Source: an uncultured Gammaproteobacteria bacterium
GTDB taxonomy: Bacteria; Pseudomonadota; Gammaproteobacteria; Xanthomonadales; Xanthomonadaceae
Reading direction: 5' to 3'
DNA length: 64,000 bases
Assembly (NCBI GenBank): GCA_946885735.1
Contig: CAMPGW010000004.1
Coordinates: 1-64,000, forward strand
The notes beneath the pieces were generated by a model, which was given only the letters and a program-made list of their open reading frames with translations, searched no databases and had not been told where the DNA came from. A program made the position numbers and the translations under genes. Every line of letters starts with the position of its first letter. Within the stretch, counting starts at the first letter, position 1. Positions 50,698-59,744 of this stretch are shown here, piece by piece.

Positions 50698-52647
50698 ATG
50701 TGCGGAATTGGTGGCTTGGTTCACCCCGACGAAACCGCTGCGCGCGAAGCAGGGGAATCAATGTTGCGCGCGCTTGCTCACAGAGGTCCGGATGATTCCG
50801 GGTTGTGGCGAGATAGCTCCACCGGCCTCGTTCTCGCTCAGAGAAGACTTTCGATTGTCGATCTATCCGCAGCTGGGCGCCAACCGATGGCATCTTGCGG
50901 GTCGCGCTACACGCTAGTCTACAACGGAGAGATGTATAACTTTTTGGAGTTGAAGCGAGAGCTTGACGCATCGCCTGCTCCGCCGCCCTGGAAAGGGAGT
51001 TCTGACACAGAAGTTCTGCTGGCCGCATTTGAGCGATGGGGAGTTGAGAACACGCTGAAGAAGTTCAACGGCATGTTCGCTTTGGCTCTCTGGGATGCGA
51101 CTGCGAGAGAGCTTTGGCTCGCCCGTGACCGGATGGGCGAGAAACCGCTCTACTTCGGCTGGATCCAAGGGCGCTTCGCTTTCGCTTCAGAACTTACCGC
51201 GCTCGCAGCGGTGCCCGGCTGGACACCCAAACTTTGTCATGCGCAAATTGCTCAATACCTACGCGCCGGGTTTGTACGGGGGCCTCATTCAGCCGTTATC
51301 GGAATCTTCCGGCTACCACCTGCAACCATCCTCAAATTAGGTTGTGCTGAGCTTCACCAACCGATGTCATGGGATGAAGTCAGCCTTAGGGCCAGGACTT
51401 ATTGGTCAGTCAGTGCAGCCGCTTCCGCTGGTGCTACGGAGCCTTTCACTGGCAGCCTATCGGAAGCAGCGGAGGTCTTGGAAGCGCTGCTTTCCGACGC
51501 CGTATCTCTGAGAACTACTGCAGATGTGCCGTTGGGCGCTTTCCTCTCCGGTGGGATCGATTCAAGCTTGATAGCTGCATTGATGCAGTCAAACGCCAGT
51601 TCCGCCATCCGAACATTTTGCATCGGATTCCACACAGCCGGGTTCGATGAGGCACCACATGCGCGGGATGTCGCAAACCGTATCGGCTCCGAACATACGG
51701 AACTGTATGTGAGTGGACGCGATGCGATGGATATGATCCCGCGTCTTCCGAAGCTCTATGACGAGCCTTTTGCTGACCAATCGTCAATCCCAACCTTTCT
51801 GGTCTCACAGCTGGCTAGGCAGTCGGTGACCGTTACGCTGTCGGGTGACGGCGGAGATGAACTATTCGGGGGCTATCCGCGATACAAAACGATTCCACGG
51901 CTGTGGAAGGTTACTTGCCCGTTAGGCAACAAGGGTCGAAAGGCTTTCTCAAAGGCACTGAGGGCAGCGGCTCAGGTTGGAGAAAGAACCGTCTTCCGCG
52001 ATACAATGAAGGACGCACAGCTACCTTTCAGACTTGAGCGCTTTGCGGAGAGAGTTGACGCAGGCACCTTGGATGAGATGCGAATTGCATACATCGGCGG
52101 TGCCGGGTCATCCGCACTGGCGTCGGGCGTAGCGCCGCACGGAGTCACAATGACTGAAGCGGTGAGCCAAATGGGCCCGTTGCGCCAACTCATGTTTGCA
52201 GATCAAGTCGATTATCTTCCGGACAACATACTGGTCAAACTGGATCGAGCCTCTATGGCGGTCGGACTCGAGTCTCGAGTTCCATTCCTTGACCATCGTG
52301 TGGTGGAGTTCTCCTGGCGCTTGCCACCCCGGCTGCTTAGAGTACGCGATCGCGGCAAGCTGGTACTGCGACAGGTGCTGGCAAGACACGTTGAACCCAC
52401 AGTGTTCGAGAGGCCAAAGAAGGGCTTCTCGCCTCCGATCAGTGAATGGCTGAGAGGTCCGTTGAGGGATTGGGCAGAGTCGCTGTTGTCGCCGCAGTCT
52501 CTTTCCAACCTGCCGATGCTTGATTCTCCGCTCGTGCGCAGGCTTTGGCAGGCGCACCTCCAAGGCCGGATTGATGCGGGCTATGCTCTCTGGAGCGTCT
52601 TGATGCTCTCTGCCTGGCGGGAATGTCACGGCGTCGGCACGGACTGA
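50698..52647 (+). CDS. asnB: Asparagine synthase-like amidotransferase (glutamine-hydrolysing)
   Basis: The 649-residue protein has an N-terminal Ntn glutaminase domain with nucleophile C2 (MCGIGGLV), LAHRGPDDSG and QRRLSIVDLS. The C-terminal synthetase domain has a PP-loop FLSGGIDSSLIAAL and LSGDGGDELFGGY. Within glycan clusters such proteins (WbpS-like) are thought to amidate sugar carboxyls rather than make asparagine; which applies here is not decided. It lies between two glycosyltransferase genes on the same strand. Confidence 0.9.
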   Translation: MCGIGGLVHPDETAAREAGESMLRALAHRGPDDSGLWRDSSTGLVLAQRRLSIVDLSAAGRQPMASCGSRYTLVYNGEMYNFLELKRELDASPAPPPWKGSSDTEVLLAAFERWGVENTLKKFNGMFALALWDATARELWLARDRMGEKPLYFGWIQGRFAFASELTALAAVPGWTPKLCHAQIAQYLRAGFVRGPHSAVIGIFRLPPATILKLGCAELHQPMSWDEVSLRARTYWSVSAAASAGATEPFTGSLSEAAEVLEALLSDAVSLRTTADVPLGAFLSGGIDSSLIAALMQSNASSAIRTFCIGFHTAGFDEAPHARDVANRIGSEHTELYVSGRDAMDMIPRLPKLYDEPFADQSSIPTFLVSQLARQSVTVTLSGDGGDELFGGYPRYKTIPRLWKVTCPLGNKGRKAFSKALRAAAQVGERTVFRDTMKDAQLPFRLERFAERVDAGTLDEMRIAYIGGAGSSALASGVAPHGVTMTEAVSQMGPLRQLMFADQVDYLPDNILVKLDRASMAVGLESRVPFLDHRVVEFSWRLPPRLLRVRDRGKLVLRQVLARHVEPTVFERPKKGFSPPISEWLRGPLRDWAESLLSPQSLSNLPMLDSPLVRRLWQAHLQGRIDAGYALWSVLMLSAWRECHGVGTD

Positions 52648-52650
52648 ACA

Positions 52651-53796
52651 ATGAAGATACTGGTCATATCCGACCTACCGCACTTCGTGGTAGGTGGGGC
52701 CGAAATGCAGGCAGCTCGTCTCGTAAAGGCGTGGATTCAAGATGGCCATGAGGTCATTTGCCTGGGGCGCCGTATGGGTGCATCGCAGGTGGATATCGGT
52801 GGGAGCTCGATCCAAGTTCGGCGCATCTGGACGGTGCAGAGCTTTGGCCGTGCGGGTCGAGCAATCAGCTACTTTCTTAGCCTGAGCTTATTGCTTTGGA
52901 GATACAGACGATGGGCAGACGTAATTTACTGTCGCTTCCTTGGCGATGGGGCTGCCACGGCCGCTATTTGCAAGCAGCTTGGCCTCTTGAAAACGCCGCT
53001 AGTTGCAACGCCTGCAAACGCCGGGCCACATGGTGACCTTAGCTACCTGCGTTCCGTCCCAGGCTACCGTTTACTTGTACGCCTGATCGATCGTCAGGTG
53101 AATGCCGTGAATTTGATCGCACCGAAGATGGAGCAAGACCTACGTGACGCTGGGTTGGAACGAGCGCGAATCTCGAAAATTCCGAATGGCATTGAGATCG
53201 AAGAGATTCGCCGTACCCGCGGGGCGGACAAACTGAAACTTATTAGCGTAGGTCGGCTCGCCACCCAAAAAGGATACGACGTGCTGATCGACGCCCTTGC
53301 TATGGCTCCGCTTACCGTGGAATCGCTGCAGATATCAGTGCTTGGGGACGGACCCGAAGCTGAAAGCCTGAAAAGGAGAGCGGAGCAACTCCCCAAGGGC
53401 CTACTTGAGTTCGAGGGGGAGAAGGACGTGACTGTCGTTAGGCGGAGACTTTTGGCTTCCGACCTTTTTGTGCTGCCCTCAAGGTATGAGGGCATGTCCA
53501 ATGCTGGGCTTGAAGCTATGGAATGCGGCCTGCCACTGGTGATCACAGAGTGTGGGGGCCTTGACCAGTTTTTGGACTCGTCTATGGGATGGGTTGTTCC
53601 TGCGAACGACCCGTCCGCCCTGTCCGAAGTCCTCGCAAAGCTTTCAATAGCGAGCAGGGAGACGCTGTTGGAGATGGGATCAAACTGCAGAGGCAGAGCG
53701 GAGGAATTGTTTTCGATGAGGGAAGTTTCACGCCGATACATCGCTCTCTTCGAGGAGGTCTGCCGTGAAAATTGCGGCCGTCGTACCGAACTATAA
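52651..53796 (+). CDS. Glycosyltransferase family 4 protein
   Basis: The 381-residue GT-B protein has an N-terminal LPHFVVGGAEMQAARLVKAW, a central ISKIPNGIEIEEI, and a C-terminal LISVGRLATQKGYDVLIDAL with donor site LPSRYEGMSNAGLEAMECGLP. It starts 3 bases after asnB. The last 32 bases overlap the next gene in another frame. Confidence 0.9.
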   Translation: MKILVISDLPHFVVGGAEMQAARLVKAWIQDGHEVICLGRRMGASQVDIGGSSIQVRRIWTVQSFGRAGRAISYFLSLSLLLWRYRRWADVIYCRFLGDGAATAAICKQLGLLKTPLVATPANAGPHGDLSYLRSVPGYRLLVRLIDRQVNAVNLIAPKMEQDLRDAGLERARISKIPNGIEIEEIRRTRGADKLKLISVGRLATQKGYDVLIDALAMAPLTVESLQISVLGDGPEAESLKRRAEQLPKGLLEFEGEKDVTVVRRRLLASDLFVLPSRYEGMSNAGLEAMECGLPLVITECGGLDQFLDSSMGWVVPANDPSALSEVLAKLSIASRETLLEMGSNCRGRAEELFSMREVSRRYIALFEEVCRENCGRRTEL

Positions 53797-54706
53797 CGGC
53801 GCTGCTGTCGTCGCCCGCTGCATAGAAGGCCTACTCGCACAGGTTCTCGAGCCAAGTCATAGCCTTAGTGTTGTCGTCGTTGATGACGGATCGACTGATG
53901 AATCAGTGGCACTGCTCAAGGCTCAGTTCGGAAAGCGTGTCGAACTCGTTTGCTTAGATCGCAACTGTGGACGCTGCACCGCTCGCAACATTGGTGCCTT
54001 CCGAGCCAATGCCGACATAATAGTGTTCATCGACAGCGACTGCGTCCCAGCTGATCCTACGTTCGTTTCGACCCACGTTTCGGCCCTGATGGAAACTGCG
54101 GATATTAGCTTTGGGGAGGTGCTGACACCTGGCGACGGATTCTGGGATCAGCTTCAACGCGACGGAAGCCGGTGGCGCCGCGAGCGCTTTCTCGCCGGCG
54201 ACTTCTGGGCTTTCACCACCCAGAACGTTGCCGTGCGAAGCGACCTCTTTGAGCGAGTTGGCGGCTTTGATACCGTCTTTGAACGGCATGGGTTCGAAGA
54301 TCGCGATTTGTTTGTTCGTCTCGCGGCCGCCGGAGGGCGAGGACGTCATACACCGAACGCGCGGGTTCGCCATGAGGATAAGGTTGGACTCGCTTCCGTG
54401 AGCAGGAAACTTGGGGAAGCCGGCGAGCTTGCCGCTGCAGAGTTTTCTGCTCGGCATCCCAGCGTCTACCAAGCCATGTCATTCAGCAAGCTCGACTGTG
54501 GCCAGCGGCGCTACTTGCTCGCAGTAGACGCCTTTTTCTGGCCGATTGTGCGACACCTTACGTCACATGCCGAGGCTGCGTTGCACTTCAAATTGCTACC
54601 GTTCCAGGCCAGGGCTTTTCTCGCGAGGGGATTGTATGGATTCAGCTTCCTGCATGGCACGGCGGTACGCGAGCGGCGCAAATGGCCCAAGCCAGCGATT
54701 AGGTAG
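53765..54706 (+). CDS. Glycosyltransferase family 2 protein
   Basis: The 313-residue GT-A protein has nucleotide-binding VVVVDDGSTDESVAL, DxD-like FIDSDCVPAD and a C-terminal FEDRDLFVRLAAAGGRG (ED acceptor motif). Start GTG 53765 lies inside the previous gene, with GGAGG 8 bases upstream. The 3-prime end overlaps the convergent epimerase gene by 8 bases. Sugar specificity is unknown. Confidence 0.9.
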   Translation: MKIAAVVPNYNGAAVVARCIEGLLAQVLEPSHSLSVVVVDDGSTDESVALLKAQFGKRVELVCLDRNCGRCTARNIGAFRANADIIVFIDSDCVPADPTFVSTHVSALMETADISFGEVLTPGDGFWDQLQRDGSRWRRERFLAGDFWAFTTQNVAVRSDLFERVGGFDTVFERHGFEDRDLFVRLAAAGGRGRHTPNARVRHEDKVGLASVSRKLGEAGELAAAEFSARHPSVYQAMSFSKLDCGQRRYLLAVDAFFWPIVRHLTSHAEAALHFKLLPFQARAFLARGLYGFSFLHGTAVRERRKWPKPAIR

Positions 54707-55784
54707 TTCCAAGGAAAGCGGCAACGCGTTGCGAGGGCCCTCGCTCCGCCAAATGCGTCGGCTCGCAGCGAAGCGCCTCGAGCCCCCCTCTTTCGACAAA
54801 CTTTGGGACACCTTCTTGAACGCCTTCCTCCATGATGATGTTCCTACCGAAGCCGTCGGTACGCTCTGTGCTTTTGCGCATCACGATGGTCGGGATTCCC
54901 AAAGTTGCAAGCTCTTCCTGGTTGGAACCCCCGTCGGTCAGGACGCCAACTGCACCGGCCGCGAGCTTTAGAAAATCGCCGTAGCCCATTCTGGGGGTCA
55001 ATCTGATGTTTTGGCTTCTGCTCAACCTGCCATAGAGTCCACTTGAGTGCAGCTTTTTTGACGTCGCCGGATGCAAGACGAAGTGAACGGTCATGAGTTC
55101 AGCCAAGTTCTCAAGGATCCCTATCAACTGCCTAAAGCGCTTGCCATCATAAAGATTCTGGAACCTGTGCAACGAGGCCACGATATATGGCGAACTCCGG
55201 TCTCGGGCGCGCGGATCGGCACCCACCAACCGCACAGCATCGATAATCGTGTTGCCGCCAGTGTCGATAACTTGGCATCTGTAGCCCGCACGCATGTACT
55301 CGGCTGAGTCCGAACTGGGGCAAAGTGCTGCGTCTGTCAGGCGAAAAACGACTCGTCTAGTAAGCTCCTCAGGGAACGGGTCGAAAATGCGCCTAGAAGT
55401 AAGGCCGCTTTCGAGGTGAACTACCTGCGCGCCCACTCGCTTCCCGCATACGGCGCCGATAACGGTTGACAAGGTGTCTCCGTGGACAATTACATTGGTT
55501 CCGCCAGGATAGGTGCAAGCATCTTTAAGGCACCGGAAAACACCGCTCGTGGCCGACGGTATCCACTTGATCAAGGATGAAATTGTAGATCGTTCGGAGG
55601 CTGGTATTGCGGCCTCCTGACGAGTCTTGATGCCGAATTCCATGATGAGATCTTGCATGGTCTCCTCATGCTGCCCAGTCATGAGCAGTCGTGTCTTCAA
55701 GCTCGCCCCTTCGCAAGCTACGAGGACGGGAGCCACCTTGATAAGCTGCGCCCGGGTCCCGACAATAAAAATATTCTGCCGCAT
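54699..55784 (-). CDS. wecB: UDP-N-acetylglucosamine 2-epimerase-like protein
   Basis: The 361-residue protein is of the WecB/NeuC fold. Expected catalytic residues remain: Asp in VHGDTLST, Glu in VHLESGLTS, Glu in PFPEELTRR and His in ASLHRFQN, with DGGSNQEELATLGIP near the end. The N-terminal motif reads GTRAQLIKVAPV where WecB has GTRPEAIK, so this is a divergent subgroup. It would supply ManNAc-type or related sugars. It lies 3 bases after the GtrB-like gene on the minus strand. Confidence 0.85.
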   Translation of the reverse strand: MRQNIFIVGTRAQLIKVAPVLVACEGASLKTRLLMTGQHEETMQDLIMEFGIKTRQEAAIPASERSTISSLIKWIPSATSGVFRCLKDACTYPGGTNVIVHGDTLSTVIGAVCGKRVGAQVVHLESGLTSRRIFDPFPEELTRRVVFRLTDAALCPSSDSAEYMRAGYRCQVIDTGGNTIIDAVRLVGADPRARDRSSPYIVASLHRFQNLYDGKRFRQLIGILENLAELMTVHFVLHPATSKKLHSSGLYGRLSRSQNIRLTPRMGYGDFLKLAAGAVGVLTDGGSNQEELATLGIPTIVMRKSTERTDGFGRNIIMEEGVQEGVPKFVERGGLEALRCEPTHLAERGPSQRVAAFLGTT

Positions 55785-55787
55785 CTG

Positions 55788-56633
55788 TCAGCGACGATAG
55801 AGGAGAGCGGTGACCTGCTCTGAGACAAGCCCGATCAGGAAGACGATTACAGATGCGCTAAGCAACAAAGCGCTCATGTTCGTGAACCGCCCTTCTACGG
55901 CGAAGGTATATGCGTAGTTTCCCATCCCTAGGAGTGCGAAAGCCACCGAAGCAGGCGCAAAGAGCTTGAGTGGAGAGTACAGCGTTGCAATCTTGAAGAT
56001 TATTAAGAGAAAGCGTAAGCCGTCCCGCAATGGCCGGATGTGGCTTGAACCGATGCGCTGGGCGACTGGAATGGGAACATAGGCCACTGGATATGCGCTG
56101 CGAAAGAACGCCATCGTAATGGTCGTCGGGTAAGAAAAGCCATTTGGGAGCAAATATAGGAACTCTCGAAATTTATCGGTTCTGACCGCGCGGAACCCTG
56201 ATGTCAGGTCCGCTACGTGATGTCCGGTCATCAGAGTCGCAACACGGTTGTATAGACCGTTGGCTACGCCACGGCCAAAGCTGGCCTGACCACCCCAACC
56301 TCGTGCGCCCACGACCATGTCATAGCCCTCCGCAAGCTTCGCGAGAACTTCCGGAATCAACCTCACGTTGTGTTGGCCATCCGCGTCCATGAACATCAAG
56401 ACATCGCCAGTCGCTTCGCGCGCGCCTCGCTTGATTGCGGCGCCGTTTCCCATCGAATAGGGAGAACTGAGAACCCGCGCACCCAATTCCCGCGCAACGA
56501 GGGCCGTCTGGTCGGTGGAACCGTCGTCCACGACGATGATTTCTGCGTCCGGAAGCAGCTGCCGCACGCCCGGAAGGGCCTGGCGGAGGCCCTCGGCCTC
56601 GTTTTTTGCCGGCAAAATCAACGAAATACGCAT
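55788..56633 (-). CDS. GtrB/DPM-like polyprenyl-phosphate glycosyltransferase
   Basis: The 281-residue GT2 protein has ISLILPAKNEAEGLRQALPG, IIVVDDGSTDQTALV and MFMDADGQHN. Two C-terminal transmembrane segments (FAPASVAFALLGMGNYAYTF and LLLSASVIVFLIGLVSEQVT) are as in GtrB and dolichol-phosphate-mannose synthase families. It would load a sugar onto undecaprenyl phosphate, feeding GtrA and GT-C enzymes such as those at 39131-40851. ATG 56633 (MRISLILP) is preferred over a start 8 codons upstream. Confidence 0.88.
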   Translation of the reverse strand: MRISLILPAKNEAEGLRQALPGVRQLLPDAEIIVVDDGSTDQTALVARELGARVLSSPYSMGNGAAIKRGAREATGDVLMFMDADGQHNVRLIPEVLAKLAEGYDMVVGARGWGGQASFGRGVANGLYNRVATLMTGHHVADLTSGFRAVRTDKFREFLYLLPNGFSYPTTITMAFFRSAYPVAYVPIPVAQRIGSSHIRPLRDGLRFLLIIFKIATLYSPLKLFAPASVAFALLGMGNYAYTFAVEGRFTNMSALLLSASVIVFLIGLVSEQVTALLYRR

Positions 56634-56767
56634 CGGTCGAGCCCCTATTCCCGGCACAGCTTACCCGGAAGCGCCGAACTGCGACGACCGTCCGGACGGT
56701 GGCCCGTGATGGTACTTCCAAATCGAGGAAATTGCGGTAAAGTCCCGGTGCTACTGGGGAAAAGTGA

Positions 56768-58486
56768 ATGAGTGCAGCAACCGCCAATCTGGTCGGCATC
56801 ACCGGCATCACGCGGCGCCTGGTGATCGACGGGGTGCTGAGCGAGGCCGATGCCCGCAAGGCGCTGGATGAGGCCACCAAGGCCAAGAAGCAGGCCCACC
56901 TGTACCTGCTCGAGAACAAGCTGGTCAACCACGCACAGGTGGCGGCGGCCAACTCGATCGAGTTCGGCATGCCGCTGTTCGACGCCTCGGCGATGGACCT
57001 GCGTTACTCGGCGGTGAAGCTGGTCAGCGAGGAGCTGATCCAGAAGCACGGCGCCCTACCCCTGTTCCGCCGCGGTAACCGGCTTTACGTGGCCGTGTCC
57101 GACCCAACCAACACTCGCGCCCTGGACGACATCAAGTTCGCCACCAACATGACGGTGGAGCCGATCCTGGTGGACGAGGACCGCTTGAAGCGGACCATCG
57201 ACCAGGCACTGCTGGCGAGCGACAGCCTCAACCAGGATGGCACCGAGGACGAGGGCCTCGAGAACCTGGAGGCGACCGGTGGCGACGACGAGGCCAACGA
57301 CACTGGCATCGACTCCAAGGGCGATGATACCCCGGTCGTCAAGTTCATCAACAAGGTGATGCTCGACGCCATCAAGCGTGGAGCCTCCGACATCCATTTC
57401 GAGCCCTACGAGAACGAGTTCCGCGTGCGGCTGCGCATGGACGGCATCCTGCGTTCGGTGGCAAAAGCCCCGGTCAAGCTGCATCCGCGCATCTCTGCGC
57501 GCCTGAAGGTGATGGCGCAACTCGACATCGCCGAGCGCCGCGTGCCGCAGGACGGCCGCATCAAGCTCAACGTGTCCAAGACCCGGCAGATGGACTTCCG
57601 AGTCAGCACCTGCCCGACCTTGTTCGGCGAGAAGATCGTGCTGCGCTTGCTGGACGGTTCGGCGGCGCGGCTGGGCATCGACAAGCTGGGCTACGAGGAC
57701 AACCAGAAGCAGCTCTACCTGGACGCGCTGCAAAAGCCCTACGGCATGATTCTGGTGACCGGCCCAACCGGCTCGGGCAAAACGGTGTCGCTGTACACCG
57801 GCCTGAATATCCTCAACACCGACGAACGCAACATCTCCACCTGCGAAGACCCGGTCGAGATGCGCGTGCCCGGCATCAACCAGGTGCAGGTTAACCTGAA
57901 GAAGGGCATGACCTTCGCGGTCGCGCTGCGCAGCTTCCTGCGCCAGGACCCGGACGTGATCATGGTCGGCGAGATCCGCGACCTCGAGACCGCCGAGATC
58001 GCCATCAAGGCCGCGCAAACGGGCCACCTGGTGCTGTCCACCGTGCACACCAACGATGCCCCGCAGACTGTCACCCGCCTGATGAACATGGGCATCGCGC
58101 CCTACAACATCACCAGCTCGGTGACCCTGGTCATCGCCCAGCGCTTGGCCCGTCGCCTGCACGACTGCAAGCGCGAGCTGCAGTTGCCCGAATCGGCCCT
58201 GCTGGCCGAGGGTTTTCGGCCGGAAGAGATCAAGGCAGGCATCACCCTCTACGAGGCGGTCGGCTGCGCGGACTGCAATGACGGCTACAAGGGCCGTCTC
58301 GGTATCTACCAGGTGATGCCGATGACCGAGGAAATCCAGAAGATCGTGCTGGCCGGCGGCAACGCGCTGGCCCTCGCCGAGGCGGCGGAACGCTCCGGCG
58401 TCAACGACCTGCGGCGCTCCGCGCTGCTCAAGGCCAGGAATGGCGTCACCAGCCTGGCCGAAATCAACCGAGTGACCAAGGACTGA
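56768..58486 (+). CDS. pilB: Type IV pilus extension ATPase PilB
   Basis: The 572-residue GspE family ATPase has an N-terminal MshEN-like domain, Walker A GPTGSGKTVSLYT, an Asp box, Walker B DPDVIMVGEIRDLETAE, a His box (STVHTND) and a C-terminal CADC zinc site followed by GYKGRLGIYQ. It powers pilus extension. Here the high-GC backbone resumes after the island (40 of 60 bases G or C in line 57061-57120, counted by hand). Confidence 0.96.
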   Translation: MSAATANLVGITGITRRLVIDGVLSEADARKALDEATKAKKQAHLYLLENKLVNHAQVAAANSIEFGMPLFDASAMDLRYSAVKLVSEELIQKHGALPLFRRGNRLYVAVSDPTNTRALDDIKFATNMTVEPILVDEDRLKRTIDQALLASDSLNQDGTEDEGLENLEATGGDDEANDTGIDSKGDDTPVVKFINKVMLDAIKRGASDIHFEPYENEFRVRLRMDGILRSVAKAPVKLHPRISARLKVMAQLDIAERRVPQDGRIKLNVSKTRQMDFRVSTCPTLFGEKIVLRLLDGSAARLGIDKLGYEDNQKQLYLDALQKPYGMILVTGPTGSGKTVSLYTGLNILNTDERNISTCEDPVEMRVPGINQVQVNLKKGMTFAVALRSFLRQDPDVIMVGEIRDLETAEIAIKAAQTGHLVLSTVHTNDAPQTVTRLMNMGIAPYNITSSVTLVIAQRLARRLHDCKRELQLPESALLAEGFRPEEIKAGITLYEAVGCADCNDGYKGRLGIYQVMPMTEEIQKIVLAGGNALALAEAAERSGVNDLRRSALLKARNGVTSLAEINRVTKD

Positions 58487-58489
58487 CCT

Positions 58490-59740
58490 ATGGCGACCAC
58501 CCGAGCCACCGCACGCGCCCCCCAGCAGCGGACCAATCCGATGACCACCTTCGTCTGGCAAGGCACGGACAAGCGTGGCGTCAAGATGAAGGGCGAGGTA
58601 TCCGCCAAGAGCATCAATTCAGTGCGCGCCGACCTACGCAAGCAGGGCATCAATCCTCAGGTCGTCAAGCCCAAGGCGAAGCCAATGTTTGGCGCGGCAG
58701 GCAGCCGTATCTCCGCGCTCGAGGTCGCAGTATTCAGCCGGCAGATCGCCACAATGCTGCAGTCGGGTGTGCCCATGGTGCAGGCCTTCGACATCCTGTC
58801 GCAGGGTCAGAAGAATCCGCGCATGACTATAATGTTGCAGGATATCCGCGACAGCATCTCGGGTGGTTCGACCCTATATGAGTCGCTCGGTCGCCACCCG
58901 CTGCAATTCGACGACCTCTACCGCAACTTGGTACGTGCAGGTGAGGGCGCCGGCGTGCTCGACACCGTCTTGGACACCCTGGCGACCTACAAGGAACGCA
59001 TCGAGGCACTAAAGGGCAAGATCCGCAAGGCCATGTTCTACCCGGCCGGTGTGCTTGCGATCGCCATCGCGGTCTCTTCCATCCTCTTGATCTGGGTCAT
59101 TCCGCAGTTCGAAGCCGTGTTCTCTAACTTCGGCGCCGAGCTGCCCGCATTTACCATGATGTACGTTCACGCATCGCGATTCATGGTGACGTGGTGGTGG
59201 CTGGTCTTTGGCTCGATCATCGCTGCGGTGTTTGCTTATCTTGCGGTGCTGAAACGCTCCGAAAAGATGCGTGAGCTGGTTGACCGCGCGATCCTGCGGA
59301 CACCGGTGATCGGCCAGATCATGCACCAGTCTGCAATCGCTCGCTTCGCTCGCACCCTGGCCCTGACCTTCAAGGCCGGCGTGCCTTTGGTCGAGGCACT
59401 CGACATCACCTCGGACGCCACCGGCAGCATTGTCTACAACCAGGCGATCAAGAAGATCCGCGATGACGTGGCGGTAGGCTACCAGCTCAATATGGCGATG
59501 AACCAGGTAACCCTGTTCCCGCACATGGTCACCCAGATGACCTCGATCGGCGAAGAGGCCGGTGCGCTCGACACCATGCTGTTCAAGGTCGCCGATTACT
59601 ACGAGCAGGAGGTCAACAACGCCGTGGACGCGCTGGCCAGCCTGCTTGAGCCCATGATCATGGTGCTCATTGGCGTTATGGTGGGCGGCATGGTGATCGC
59701 GATGTACCTACCGATCTTCAAGCTCGCCGCGACCATCTGA
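58490..59740 (+). CDS. pilC: Type IV pilus inner-membrane platform protein PilC
   Basis: The 416-residue GspF family protein has two repeated cytoplasmic GspF domains and three transmembrane segments (around 180-200, 230-250 and 385-405). Diagnostic text includes FSRQIATMLQSGVPMVQAFD and ARTLALTFKAGVPLVEALD. It follows pilB by 3 bases. An in-frame ATG at 58541 is a possible shorter start. Confidence 0.95.
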   Translation: MATTRATARAPQQRTNPMTTFVWQGTDKRGVKMKGEVSAKSINSVRADLRKQGINPQVVKPKAKPMFGAAGSRISALEVAVFSRQIATMLQSGVPMVQAFDILSQGQKNPRMTIMLQDIRDSISGGSTLYESLGRHPLQFDDLYRNLVRAGEGAGVLDTVLDTLATYKERIEALKGKIRKAMFYPAGVLAIAIAVSSILLIWVIPQFEAVFSNFGAELPAFTMMYVHASRFMVTWWWLVFGSIIAAVFAYLAVLKRSEKMRELVDRAILRTPVIGQIMHQSAIARFARTLALTFKAGVPLVEALDITSDATGSIVYNQAIKKIRDDVAVGYQLNMAMNQVTLFPHMVTQMTSIGEEAGALDTMLFKVADYYEQEVNNAVDALASLLEPMIMVLIGVMVGGMVIAMYLPIFKLAATI

Positions 59741-59744
59741 CGGG

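Noticed and set aside
46232..56767. Integrase, IS element or attachment repeats bounding the glycan island
   Set aside because: I looked for transposase motifs, terminal inverted repeats and flanking direct repeats and found none that could be defended.
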